Positions 37,068 through 47,396 of a stretch of DNA of 64,000 nt are shown piece by piece. Within the stretch, counting starts at the first letter, position 1. Every line of letters starts with the position of its first letter. Made by a program: the position numbers and the translations under genes. Source of the stretch: Paenirhodobacter ferrireducens (GTDB lineage: Bacteria; Pseudomonadota; Alphaproteobacteria; Rhodobacterales; Rhodobacteraceae); assembly GCF_004022265.1 (NCBI RefSeq), contig NZ_SAVB01000021.1:41145-105144 (forward strand), read 5' to 3'. The notes below the pieces were generated by a model that was not told the DNA's origin, ran no database searches, and saw only the letters and a list, made by a program, of their open reading frames with translations.

Positions 37068-38135
37068 ATGAAACGCCGCGCTTTCCTTGCCTCGCTGGCC
37101 GCCGCGACCGCCGTGCCGCGGCTGAGCTGGGCCGATGCGGGCAGCCCCGCCTATCTGGCCGCCGCGCAGGAGCCCTCGGGTGCGCATGCGCTCTATGGCC
37201 TCTCGGCCACCGGCGAGCGGCTTTTCTCGCAGCCGATGCCGGCGCGCGGGCATGCCGCGACCGCCCATCCGACCCGGCCCGAGGCCGTGGCCTTCGCCCG
37301 CCGCCCGGGCACCTTCGCGCTGGTGATCGACTGCGTCACCGGCGCCACCACGGCCCGGCTGACCCCGCCCGAGGGCCGGCAGTTCAACGGCCACGGCGCC
37401 TATTCGCTCGATGGCGCGGTGCTCTACACGTCCGAAGTGGTGGCCGAGGGCTCGGCCGGCCGGATCGGGATCTGGGACGCGGCGCGCGGCTACGCGCGGC
37501 TGGGCGAGTTCGCCTCGAACGGCATCGGCCCGCACGAGATCCGCCGCTTGCCGGGCTCGGACGATCTGGTGATCGCGAACGGGGGGATCGAGACCGACCC
37601 CTCCGACCGCACGCCGCTGAACCTTGACCGCATGCGCCCGAACCTGAGCTATCTCAGCCCCGAGGGGGCGGTGCTGGAGGTCGTCGAGCTGCCCGAGATG
37701 GCGCAGAACTCGATCCGTCACCTCGCGCTGAAATCGGACGGGCTCGTCGCCTTCGCGATGCAGTGGCAGGGCGATCTGGCCGAACCGGTGCCGCTTTTGG
37801 GCCTGCACCGGCGCGGCGGGGCGGTGGTTCTGGCCGACCCCAAGGACAGCGAGATGTTCGCGATGAAGGGTTATGCCGGCTCGGTCGCCTTCGCGCCGGG
37901 CGGCGGCGAGGTGGCGATCACCTCGCCCCGTGGGGGCCGGATTCAGGCCTATTCCTTCGAGGGCACGCCGCTGTGGTCGGTGGCGCGCGCCGATGTCTGC
38001 GGCCTTGGCCCCTGCGCCGAGGGCGGCTTTGTCGCGACGGACGGGCAGGGCGCGGTGATGCGGGTGCGCGCAGGCGTGCTCGAGCCGCTCAGCGCCGCGC
38101 CGCTCGCCTGGGACAACCACCTGGTCGCGCTTTAG
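37068..38135 (+). CDS. DUF1513 beta-propeller-like exported protein
   Basis: 355 residues. A Tat-type signal, KRRAFLASLAAATAVPRLSW, starts the protein; the rest has blade-like repeats (NGIGPHEIRRLPGSDDLVIA, SIRHLALKSDGLVAFAMQWQ) of the DUF1513 family. It is the fourth gene of the iron operon in many Alphaproteobacteria; function unknown. Twin-arginine export suggests folding or cofactor loading in the cytoplasm. GAGAAGGGA precedes the ATG. Confidence 0.88.
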   Translation: MKRRAFLASLAAATAVPRLSWADAGSPAYLAAAQEPSGAHALYGLSATGERLFSQPMPARGHAATAHPTRPEAVAFARRPGTFALVIDCVTGATTARLTPPEGRQFNGHGAYSLDGAVLYTSEVVAEGSAGRIGIWDAARGYARLGEFASNGIGPHEIRRLPGSDDLVIANGGIETDPSDRTPLNLDRMRPNLSYLSPEGAVLEVVELPEMAQNSIRHLALKSDGLVAFAMQWQGDLAEPVPLLGLHRRGGAVVLADPKDSEMFAMKGYAGSVAFAPGGGEVAITSPRGGRIQAYSFEGTPLWSVARADVCGLGPCAEGGFVATDGQGAVMRVRAGVLEPLSAAPLAWDNHLVAL

Positions 38136-38138
38136 CCC

Positions 38139-39074
38139 TCAGTAGCCGCGGGCGCGGTCGACGCGGTTGAGGAAGGGCTCGCCCGCCTCGCCGCGGCGGA
38201 TGTTCTCGGCGATCACCTTCGCGGCCGAGGCCGGGCGGGTTTCGGCCGCGACATGCGGGCTGACCGTCACCCGCGGGTGACGCCAATAGGGGTGCTCGGC
38301 GGGCAGCGGCTCGGTGCGGAAGACATCGAGCGTCGCCTGCGCCACCTGACCCGCATCCAGCGCCGCCAGCAGCGCCTCGTCGTCGATCAGGTTGCCCCGG
38401 CCCGGGTTCAGGATCACCGCGCCACGCGGCAGCAGGGCGAGCGTGCGGGCGTTCAGAAGACCCGTCGTCTCGGGCGTGTTCGGCAGGATCGTCACCAGAA
38501 TCTCGGCACGGGCGAGCGCGGCCTCGAGCCCCTCGGCACCGCTGAGACAGGTGGCGCCCTCGATCGCCTTCGGAGAGCGGCTCCAGCCCGTCACCCGGAA
38601 GCCGAGCGTGACCAGCATCCACACCGCCGCCGCGCCAAGCGCGCCAAGGCCCAGCACCACGACCGAGCGTTCGGGCGCGAGCGGCGGCGCCACCTGCTCC
38701 CAATGCGGGGTGTGCCGGCCGATGAAACGGTCAAGCCCGAGATGGGCGCGCAGAACTTGCCCCGCGACCCATTCGACCATGCCGCGCTCGAGCCCCTCGT
38801 CGACCATGCGGCACAGGGGCTGGGTCAGCGTCGGGTTGCCCACCACCCGCTCGACCCCGGCCCAGAGGCCAAGGACGGCCTTCGCCTGGGTGTAGGGTGC
38901 GAAGTCGGTGACCGGGCCCGAGGGGGCATAGACGATGTACTCGACCGCCTCGGGCGGCACATCGCCCGGCCGCACCAGATCGACCGCCAGTCCCGCCTCG
39001 GCAAAGGCCCTGGCAAGGGCCGGCATCCAGACATCGGCCGTCGCGACGGCCCCGGCATAAAGCGCAACGACCAT
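38139..39074 (-). CDS. ghrA: Glyoxylate/hydroxypyruvate reductase A
   Basis: 311 residues of the D-isomer 2-hydroxyacid dehydrogenase family. The NAD(P) loop is VLGLGALGAAAVWMLVTLGF, with PNTPETTGLLN, NPGRGNLIDDEALL (Arg) and SPHVAAET (His) as catalytic blocks. It reduces glyoxylate or hydroxypyruvate. Its ATG overlaps the rodA stop by one base, so it is at the end of the mre-rod operon, an unrelated function carried on the same message. Confidence 0.92.
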   Translation of the reverse strand: MVVALYAGAVATADVWMPALARAFAEAGLAVDLVRPGDVPPEAVEYIVYAPSGPVTDFAPYTQAKAVLGLWAGVERVVGNPTLTQPLCRMVDEGLERGMVEWVAGQVLRAHLGLDRFIGRHTPHWEQVAPPLAPERSVVVLGLGALGAAAVWMLVTLGFRVTGWSRSPKAIEGATCLSGAEGLEAALARAEILVTILPNTPETTGLLNARTLALLPRGAVILNPGRGNLIDDEALLAALDAGQVAQATLDVFRTEPLPAEHPYWRHPRVTVSPHVAAETRPASAAKVIAENIRRGEAGEPFLNRVDRARGY

Positions 39075-40213
39075 CAGCGCGGCCGGTGCACGTTGGCGCT
39101 TTGGACAAGGCCAAAGGCGCTGAGCAGGATCATCATCTGTGTTCCCCCGTAGCTGACAAGCGGCAGGGGCACGCCGACGACCGGCATCAGCCCCATCACC
39201 ATCGCCATGTTGATCGCGAAGAAGAAGAAGAAGGTGCCGGCAACGCCCAGCGTCAGCAGGCTCGAGAACCGGTCCTTGTTGATCAGCGCGGCATAGATGC
39301 TGAAACCGATGATCGCGGCGTAGAGCATCAGAAGACCGAAGGCGCCGACGAAGCCGAACTCCTCGGCCAGCGTGGTGAAGATGAAGTCGGTGTGCTTCTC
39401 GGGCAGGAAGTTCAGCCGCGACTGCGTGCCCTGCATGAAGCCGCGCCCCGCCCAACCGCCCGAGCCGAGCGCAATCTGCGCCTGGGTGATGTTGTAGCCC
39501 GCGCCCAGCGGGTCCTCGGTCGGGTCGAGGAAGGTGTCGATGCGCTTGAACTGATAGTCGTGCAAGAGCTGCCAGTTGGTGCCACGGCTTTCGAGCACGC
39601 CGAAGACCAGGGCGACGACAAGGGCGATCACCGTGCCGAAATACCACAGGCTGACGCCGGCCGCGAACATCACGAAGCCGCCGCCCAGCACCAGCATCAC
39701 CGCGGTGCCGAGGTCGGGCTGTTCGAGCACGAGGAAGGTCGGCAGCAGGATCAGCACCACCGGGATCAGCACCCACAGCGGGCGCGACACCTTCTCGACC
39801 GGCAGCCAGTCGTAATAGGCGGCAAGCAGCATCACGAGGGCGATCTTCATCAGCTCGGAGGGCTGGATCCGCACCGGCCCGACCTCGAGCCAGCGTTGCG
39901 CCCCCATGCCGATCGCGCCGAACAGGTCGACCGCGACCAGTAGCAGCAGGGCGATGAAATAGGCGACACCCGCGGTGTTGCGCCAGAACCAGATCGGGGT
40001 GAAGCCGACGACCAGCATCGCCAGCATGCCGATGGCAAAGCGCTTCATCTGCGGCTCGGCCCAGGTGGTCATGTCGCCGCCGGCGACCGAGTAAAGCATC
40101 AGGAAGCCCGCGCAGGACACCGCGGTGAGCAGGAAGATCAGTGGGTAGTTCAGGTAAAGCACCTTGCGCAGCCCGGTGGGCACCGTCTTCAGGTTGCTTT
40201 CGAGATAGCTCAT
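39074..40213 (-). CDS. rodA: Rod-shape SEDS glycosyltransferase RodA
   Basis: 379 residues, polytopic, SEDS family. LGSGGWAGRGFMQGTQSRLNF, PEKHTDFIFTTLAEEFGFVG and the C-terminal LPLVSYGGTQMM are signatures. It polymerises peptidoglycan glycan strands during elongation together with the PBP2 encoded upstream, nine bases away. Confidence 0.97.
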   Translation of the reverse strand: MSYLESNLKTVPTGLRKVLYLNYPLIFLLTAVSCAGFLMLYSVAGGDMTTWAEPQMKRFAIGMLAMLVVGFTPIWFWRNTAGVAYFIALLLLVAVDLFGAIGMGAQRWLEVGPVRIQPSELMKIALVMLLAAYYDWLPVEKVSRPLWVLIPVVLILLPTFLVLEQPDLGTAVMLVLGGGFVMFAAGVSLWYFGTVIALVVALVFGVLESRGTNWQLLHDYQFKRIDTFLDPTEDPLGAGYNITQAQIALGSGGWAGRGFMQGTQSRLNFLPEKHTDFIFTTLAEEFGFVGAFGLLMLYAAIIGFSIYAALINKDRFSSLLTLGVAGTFFFFFAINMAMVMGLMPVVGVPLPLVSYGGTQMMILLSAFGLVQSANVHRPR

Positions 40214-40222
40214 GGCGCCTCC

Positions 40223-42169
40223 TCAGGCCCGGCTCTTGGCGCCGGTGCCGACGGTGTCCGGATCGACGAGGTCGAGTGCGTCGAAGCGGCTTTGGACCGC
40301 CTTGCGCTGGCTCGACGGATAGGCCTCGAGCGGCGGCAGCCCGTCGTTCAGCGCGAACAAGAGGATGTCGCGGGCGATCGGCGCGGCGGTGGTCGAGCCG
40401 CCCGAGCCGTGCTCGACGATCAGGCTGACGGCGTATTTCGGATTGTCGGCCGGGGCGAAGCAGACGAAGAGCGCGTGGTCGCGCCGGTTCCAGGGCAGCT
40501 GGTTGTTCGAGATCACGCCGCGCGCACGTTCGGCGGCCGAGATGTTGCGCACCTGGCTGGTGCCGGTCTTGCCGGCCATCTTCCATTCCGACAGCACGAT
40601 CTTCGCCTTGCCGGCGGTGCCATGCGCGCCGTTCACCACCGCGATCATGCCCTTGCGGACATGGTCGAGCCAGGCCTCTTCCAGGCCGAGCGGCTCGGGT
40701 TCCGGCACCGGCACCTCGACCCCGTCCATCGAGCGGATCAGCCGCGGTTTCACCGCCTTGCCCGAGGCGAGCCGCGACACCATCACCGCAAGCTGCAGCG
40801 GCGAGGCCAGCACATAGCCCTGCCCGATCGAGGAGTTGATCGTGTCGCCGATGCGCCAGTCCTTGCCATAGCGCTCCTGCTTCCAGGCCTTGGTGGGGGC
40901 GACCCCCTCGGCCACGGCCGACATCGGCAGGTCGTGCCGCACGCCCACGCCCATGCGCTTGGCCATCGCCGAGATCTTGTCGATGCCGACCTTCTGCGCG
41001 ACCTCGTAATAGAACACGTCGCAGCTCTGCTCGAGGCTCTGGATCACGTTCACCCGGCCGTGGCCCGAATGCTTCCAACAGTGGAAGCGCCGGCCGCCGA
41101 CCTCGATGTAGCCCGGGCAGCGCACCGTGTCCTCGGGGCCGATCACGCCCGCCTCGAGCGCGGCAAGCGCGGTGACGATCTTGTAGGTCGAGCCCGGCGG
41201 GTAAAGCCCCTGCACCGACTTGTCGGCGAGCGGGCGGTGGTCGTCCTCCATCAGGCTGCGGTAGTCGGTCGAGGAAATGCCGCGCACGAAGAGGTTCGGG
41301 TCGAAGGACGGGACCGAGGTGATGGCGAGGATGTCGCCGTTCGTCACGTCCATCACCACCGCGGCGGCGCTTTCGCCCTTGAGCCGTTCGTGGGCGAAGT
41401 TCTGCAACCGGGTGTCGAGGGTGAGCTGCAGGTTCACCCCGGGCTCGCCCTCCTTGCGGCCCAGTTCGCGCATCTCGCGCCCGGCCGAGTTGACCTCGAC
41501 CCGGCGCTGGCCCGAGCGGCCGCGCAGCACCTCCTCCATCTTCGCCTCGACCCCGGTCTTGCCGATCTGGAACTTCGGGATGCGCAGCAGCGGATCGGGG
41601 TTCTCGATCTGGCTGAGGTCGTAATCCGAGACCGGGCCGACATAGCCGAGCACATGGGCGAAATCGGTGCCGTGCGGGTAGTTGCGCGACAGCCCGACCT
41701 CGGGCGACACGCCGGGGAGCGCCGGGGCGTTCACCGCGACGCGGGAGAACTCCTCCCAGCTCAGCCGGTCGGCGACCGTCACCGGCGCATGTGGCGGCTG
41801 GCGGCGGATCTCGGTCATCACATCGGCGGCGGCGTCGTCGCTCACCGGCAGCAGCCGGCGCAGGTCGGCCAGCACGGCATCGACATCGCCCGCATCCTCG
41901 CGGGTGATGGTGACGCGGTAATTCTGTTCGTTGCCCGCCAGCAGCACGCCGTTGCGGTCGTAGATCAGCCCGCGGGCGGGCGGAATGAGCCGGATCTTGA
42001 CCGAGTTCCCCTCGGCCAGCAGCCGGTAGTCGTCGGCCTGCTCAAGCTGCATCTTGCGCATCCGCATCGCCAGCACGCCGATGATGCCCGCCTGCGCCAC
42101 CCCCAGCATCAGCCCGCGCCGGGTGATCGACGAGCGGCTTGCGCGGACGTTCTTCTCGGTCTTCTTCAT
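40223..42169 (-). CDS. mrdA: Penicillin-binding protein 2 (elongation transpeptidase)
   Basis: 648 residues. One N-terminal membrane helix (RGLMLGVAQAGIIGVLAMRM), a dimerisation domain and a transpeptidase domain with the active-site STYK in PPGSTYKIVTA and KTG in AGKTGTSQV. It cross-links peptidoglycan for cell elongation with RodA. Part of mreB-mreC-mreD-mrdA-rodA. Confidence 0.97.
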   Translation of the reverse strand: MKKTEKNVRASRSSITRRGLMLGVAQAGIIGVLAMRMRKMQLEQADDYRLLAEGNSVKIRLIPPARGLIYDRNGVLLAGNEQNYRVTITREDAGDVDAVLADLRRLLPVSDDAAADVMTEIRRQPPHAPVTVADRLSWEEFSRVAVNAPALPGVSPEVGLSRNYPHGTDFAHVLGYVGPVSDYDLSQIENPDPLLRIPKFQIGKTGVEAKMEEVLRGRSGQRRVEVNSAGREMRELGRKEGEPGVNLQLTLDTRLQNFAHERLKGESAAAVVMDVTNGDILAITSVPSFDPNLFVRGISSTDYRSLMEDDHRPLADKSVQGLYPPGSTYKIVTALAALEAGVIGPEDTVRCPGYIEVGGRRFHCWKHSGHGRVNVIQSLEQSCDVFYYEVAQKVGIDKISAMAKRMGVGVRHDLPMSAVAEGVAPTKAWKQERYGKDWRIGDTINSSIGQGYVLASPLQLAVMVSRLASGKAVKPRLIRSMDGVEVPVPEPEPLGLEEAWLDHVRKGMIAVVNGAHGTAGKAKIVLSEWKMAGKTGTSQVRNISAAERARGVISNNQLPWNRRDHALFVCFAPADNPKYAVSLIVEHGSGGSTTAAPIARDILLFALNDGLPPLEAYPSSQRKAVQSRFDALDLVDPDTVGTGAKSRA

Positions 42170-42191
42170 GCCGGCCTCCTTTCCGCGCCGC

Positions 42192-42731
42192 TCACAGCGG
42201 ATGCCCGAGGGCGTCGACCTCTCCGGGCGCGGCGCGGCGCAGCCCGAAGGCCATGCGCGACAGCGCGACGACGAAAGGATAGGCGAGAAGCGTCATCAGG
42301 TAACGCAGAAGTTCAAGCCCGAGCGGCGGCTGATCGACCATCGCCAGCGCCAGCACCAGCCGGTTGGCGAGCAGCATCGCCAGCATCACGCCGCTGACGA
42401 GCAGCATCTCGAGCACAAAGGGCATGCCACGGGCCGCGGACTGGCGCGCGCGCAGGAACTCGGTGCCGGCGAGCAGGATGAGCGGCCACAGCCCGATCGG
42501 GCGCCAGAACATCAGATCCTCGACGAAGGCCACGGCGACGATCAGCAGCGCGGGGACGAAATCGGGCCGGCGCAGCACCCAGGCGAGGGTGAAGGCCAGC
42601 ATCAGGTCCGGGCCGGGGATGCCATGCGCCATCGGGTTCACCGGCAGCAGGCGCAGGAACAGGATCACCGCCGCCAGCGCCACATAGAGTGCGCGATGCG
42701 CAAGCCGGCGCGTGGTGAGCGGGTCAACCAT
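42192..42731 (-). CDS. mreD: Rod shape-determining protein MreD
   Basis: 179 residues, about five membrane helices. Sequence is weakly conserved as usual for MreD; GPDLMLAFTLAWVLRRPDFV and the position between mreC and mrdA settle it. The start overlaps the end of mreC by eight bases. Confidence 0.9.
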   Translation of the reverse strand: MVDPLTTRRLAHRALYVALAAVILFLRLLPVNPMAHGIPGPDLMLAFTLAWVLRRPDFVPALLIVAVAFVEDLMFWRPIGLWPLILLAGTEFLRARQSAARGMPFVLEMLLVSGVMLAMLLANRLVLALAMVDQPPLGLELLRYLMTLLAYPFVVALSRMAFGLRRAAPGEVDALGHPL

Positions 42732-43620
42732 CCTTGCCCCCCTTCGCCTCTTCCTCGAGCACCTGCGGCGGCGGCGGGATCAGGGGGCCCGCATCCTGCA
42801 GCTGCTCGGCCGGGTGGGAGCGCAGCACGCGCAGGAAGTCGAGCCGTTCGTAATCGGCCGACAGCCGCACCCGCAGCCGCCGGTCCTGGCCCTGCAGGAC
42901 CTGGCCCACCAGCAGCCCGGCCGGGAACACCCCGCCATCGCCCGAGGACACGACCCGGTCGCCCGGCCGCACCGCATCGGCGTTCTCGAGGAAGTCGATC
43001 AGCGGGAAGGCGGTGTTGTCGCCGGTCAGGATCGCCTTCTGGCCCGAGGGCTGAATGGTGACGGGCACGCGGCTTGAACTGTCGGTCAGCAGCACGACGC
43101 GGCTGGTGGTGTGGCCGACGCCCGAGATCCGTCCGACCAGGCCGAGCCCGTCCATCGTCGCCCAGCCGTCGACGATGCCGTCGCGCGAGCCGACGTTGAG
43201 CAGCACCGATTGCCGGAAGGGCGAGCCGCTGTCGGCGAGCACCACGCCCGACACCGAGGTCAGCTTGGGGTCAAGGCGCACCTGGTTCTGCGCCAGAAGC
43301 TTGGCGTTCTGCTGCTCCAGCTGCACCGCCGCTTCCTTCCAGGCCTTCATCTGCTGCAGCTCGCGCCGCAGCTCCTGGTTCTGTTCGTAGATCCGGACAT
43401 AGGACTGGAAGCCCTCGACCATGCCGAGGAATTTCGTCACCGGCACCATCGCCCAGTCGAAGGTCGGCACGAAGCGGTCGATGAAGGCCGAGCGGAAGCG
43501 CTCGACCCGCGGGCTGTCGATGCGCCAGGCCAGAAAGCTGACAGCCAGAACCAGCGCCAGAATCGCGATGGCGATCCGACGCAGCGGCCCTGCGTAATCT
43601 TCGTCGCGGTCTTTCGCCAC
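42724..43620 (-). CDS. mreC: Rod shape-determining protein MreC
   Basis: 298 residues: one membrane helix (IAIAILALVLAVSFLAWRI), a coiled coil (about 75-115) and the periplasmic beta domain with VLADSGSPFRQSVLLNVGSR and DGWATMDGLGLVGRI. A scaffold between MreB and the PBP2-RodA pair. A short Pro/Glu-rich tail overlaps mreD. Confidence 0.95.
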   Translation of the reverse strand: MAKDRDEDYAGPLRRIAIAILALVLAVSFLAWRIDSPRVERFRSAFIDRFVPTFDWAMVPVTKFLGMVEGFQSYVRIYEQNQELRRELQQMKAWKEAAVQLEQQNAKLLAQNQVRLDPKLTSVSGVVLADSGSPFRQSVLLNVGSRDGIVDGWATMDGLGLVGRISGVGHTTSRVVLLTDSSSRVPVTIQPSGQKAILTGDNTAFPLIDFLENADAVRPGDRVVSSGDGGVFPAGLLVGQVLQGQDRRLRVRLSADYERLDFLRVLRSHPAEQLQDAGPLIPPPPQVLEEEAKGGKDG

Positions 43621-43663
43621 GTCTGCCTCCGGTTGCAGCCCCGACGCCCGTCAGGGGCCGGCC

Positions 43664-45025
<1,362 letters not shown>

Positions 45026-46597
45026 TCAGAGCTTGTAGCTCACCGTCTTCATGTCGGCGTCGGGCGCGGTCTTCTGGCTGCGCACGCGCAGACGGTTCAG
45101 CGCCCCGACATAGGCCTTCACCGAGGCGAGGATGGTGTCGGTGTCGGCGGCCGAGCCGGTGACGATGCGGCCGTCCTCTTCCATCCGCACGCTCACCGTC
45201 GCCTGCGCATCGGTGCCCTGCGTCACCGCCTGCACCGAATAGACCTTCAGCTTCGCCTTGGTCGGGTAGATCGCCTTCACCGCCTTGAAGCAGGCGTCAA
45301 CCGGGCCGTCGCCGGCGCAGGTCGCGCTTTTCTCGACGCCGTCGACCAGCATCTTCAGCTCGGCTTCCTGACCGTCCGAGCCGCAGACCACGCGCAGCCA
45401 TTTCACCTGCAGATAGTCGTTGCCGGTGTTGGCGGCGCTGTCCGACATCAGCGCGATCAGATCCTCGTCATAGATCTCCTTCTTGCGGTCGGCGAGCGCC
45501 TTGAACCGCACGAAGACGTCGTTGAGCTGGTTCTCGGCCATGTCGAAGCCCAGATCCTTCAGCTTCGAGCGCAGCGCGGCGCGGCCCGAATGCTTGCCCA
45601 TGGCAATGTTGGTCTCGGTGATGCCGATGTCGGCGGGCTTCATGATCTCGAAGGTCTCGACGTTCTTCAGCACGCCGTCCTGATGGATGCCCGACTCGTG
45701 CAGGAAGGCGTTCTTGCCAACGATCGCCTTGTTGAACTGCACCGGGAAGCCCGAGACCTGGCTGACGCGGCGGCTCAGGTTCATGATCTTGGTGGTGTCG
45801 ATGCCGGTGGTGTAGGGCATCAGATCCCGACGCACCTTCATCGCCATCACCACCTCTTCGAGGGCGGTGTTGCCGGCGCGTTCGCCGAGCCCGTTGATCG
45901 TGCACTCGATCTGGCGCGCCCCCGCGGCGACGGCCGCCAGTGCGTTCGCCGTCGCCATGCCGAGGTCGTTGTGGCAGTGGGTGGCGAAGATGATCTCGTC
46001 GGCGCCCGGCACCTTCTCGAGCAGCATCGAGATGATCTCGGCCGATTCCTGCGGCAGGGTGTAGCCGACGGTATCGGGGATGTTGATCGTCGTGGCGCCG
46101 GCCTTGATCGCGGTCTCGACCACACGGCACAGATAGTCGCGCTCGGTGCGGATCGCGTCCATCGCCGACCATTGCACGTCCTCGCACAGGTTGCGGGCGT
46201 GGTTCACGGTATCGGCGATGCGCTCGATCATCTGGTCCTGATCGAGGTTGGTAATGCCGCGGTGGCTGGGCGAGGTGCCGATGAAGGTGTGGATGCGCGC
46301 GCGCGGCGCGTGCTTCACCGCCTCCCAGCAGCGGTCGATGTCCTTGTAATTCGCGCGGGCGAGGCCGCAGATCACCGAGTTCTTCGCGTTCTTCGCGATG
46401 TCGGACACCGCCTCGAAATCGCCTTCCGAGGCGATCGGGAAGCCGGCCTCGATGATGTCGACGCCCATCTCGTCGAGAGCCTGGGCAATCTCCAGCTTCT
46501 CGTCATGGGTCATCGTCGCGCCGGGCGACTGTTCGCCGTCACGCAGGGTGGTGTCGAAAATCAGGACACGGGATTTGTCGGTCATGTTCGCAGCCAT
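45026..46597 (-). CDS. leuA: 2-isopropylmalate synthase
   Basis: 523 residues. [13 protein letters not shown] and the metal motif [15 protein letters not shown] are in the catalytic TIM barrel; the C-terminal LeuA allosteric domain spans about 390-523. It condenses acetyl-CoA and 2-ketoisovalerate, the first leucine-specific step. I use ATG 46597 (GGAG eight bases upstream); MTDKSR at 46585 is a possible alternative. A leucine-rich leader peptide lies upstream. Confidence 0.97.
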   Translation of the reverse strand: MAANMTDKSRVLIFDTTLRDGEQSPGATMTHDEKLEIAQALDEMGVDIIEAGFPIASEGDFEAVSDIAKNAKNSVICGLARANYKDIDRCWEAVKHAPRARIHTFIGTSPSHRGITNLDQDQMIERIADTVNHARNLCEDVQWSAMDAIRTERDYLCRVVETAIKAGATTINIPDTVGYTLPQESAEIISMLLEKVPGADEIIFATHCHNDLGMATANALAAVAAGARQIECTINGLGERAGNTALEEVVMAMKVRRDLMPYTTGIDTTKIMNLSRRVSQVSGFPVQFNKAIVGKNAFLHESGIHQDGVLKNVETFEIMKPADIGITETNIAMGKHSGRAALRSKLKDLGFDMAENQLNDVFVRFKALADRKKEIYDEDLIALMSDSAANTGNDYLQVKWLRVVCGSDGQEAELKMLVDGVEKSATCAGDGPVDACFKAVKAIYPTKAKLKVYSVQAVTQGTDAQATVSVRMEEDGRIVTGSAADTDTILASVKAYVGALNRLRVRSQKTAPDADMKTVSYKL

Positions 46598-46714
46598 GGA
46601 AATGTCTCCTCGGGGTCTTCCTTAGCGTCAGGGGAACCCGAAGGCCAGCGCTCGCGTGGGCTTCGGGAAGGTCGGGCGCTGGATACCCCTGAGCGGTCGC
46701 GCCCGAGGGCACGC
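46598..46714 (-). promoter_or_regulatory. Attenuator region between leuL and leuA
   Basis: The message contains interleaved complementary pairs: CCAGCG with CGCUGG, and CCCGAAG with CUUCGGG. They are in the order 1-2-1'-2', so the two helices exclude one another, the classic attenuation layout. CAGGGG with CCCCUG can close the first. Directly after the peptide, GAGCG/CGCUC forms another stem. There is no clear U-tract. Confidence 0.6.
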
Positions 46715-46807
46715 TCAGAGGCTGCTAAGAAGAAGGAGACCACGGACGGACAGGCCGGAGGCAAAGGCCCCGGGACGGTTCGTCGAAATGTTCAGCATCC
46801 GTGTCAT
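46715..46807 (-). CDS. leuL: leuA leader peptide (ends GLLLLSSL)
   Basis: 30 residues, ending Arg-Gly-Leu-Leu-Leu-Leu-Ser-Ser-Leu-stop; the four tandem Leu codons are CTC, CTT, CTT, CTT, which are rare among Leu codons in this GC-rich genome. It lies 117 bp before leuA. Slow decoding when Leu-tRNA is short would stall the ribosome there and choose the antiterminator. It has the position and content of a LeuL; it is not annotated by homology. Its ribosome site is weak. Confidence 0.7.
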   Translation of the reverse strand: MTRMLNISTNRPGAFASGLSVRGLLLLSSL

Positions 46808-46966
46808 GGCCGCGACTATACCGGCCCGGTCGCGTTTGAAAAGCGGAATCTGCATGCGGTGCGGGGATGCACCGGATGCAGGGCTGTCTTGCACGCGGGG
46901 CCGGGTTGAGAACCGCGCCCGCGCATGCCACATCCCGGGGCAGGGGAGAGACCGAAAGGACGAGAG

Positions 46967-47362
46967 ATGAGCGAGATGAATACCCCCGAGGGGATGGAGC
47001 TGACGCTGCGGACGCTGGCGATGCCCGCTGACACCAACGCGGCGGGCGACATCTTCGGTGGCTGGGTGATGTCGCAGATGGACCTTGCCGCCGCGATCCG
47101 CGCGAACGAGCGCTGCAACGGCCGCACGGTGACGATCGCGGCGAACGAGATCGTGTTCAAGCAGCCGGTGAAGGTGGGCGACACGCTGTGCGTCTATACC
47201 GCGGTCGATCAGGTCGGCCGCACCTCGATGGTGATCCGCATCGAGGTCTGGGCCCGGCGCGCCTATACCGCGCTGCGCGAGAAGGTGACCGAGGCGCGCT
47301 TCACCATGGTCGCGGTCGATGCCGAGGGCAAGCCGCGCGCGGTGGACATGGCCGCAGTCTGA
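46967..47362 (+). CDS. YciA-type acyl-CoA thioesterase
   Basis: 131 residues, one hotdog domain. PADTNAAGDIFGGWVMSQMD is the signature helix with the catalytic Asp region; NEIVFKQPVKVGDTLCVYT follows. It hydrolyses a range of acyl-CoAs. Divergent from leuL-leuA; convergent with the MORN-repeat gene. Confidence 0.93.
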   Translation: MSEMNTPEGMELTLRTLAMPADTNAAGDIFGGWVMSQMDLAAAIRANERCNGRTVTIAANEIVFKQPVKVGDTLCVYTAVDQVGRTSMVIRIEVWARRAYTALREKVTEARFTMVAVDAEGKPRAVDMAAV

Positions 47363-47396
47363 CCGCTTTCCCTGTCCGCCCTCCGGGCGGGCAGGG

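Noticed and set aside
38139..41078. 979-codon frame reading through ghrA into mrdA
   Set aside because: The true ghrA starts at 39074; the rest is an out-of-frame reading of rodA and mrdA.
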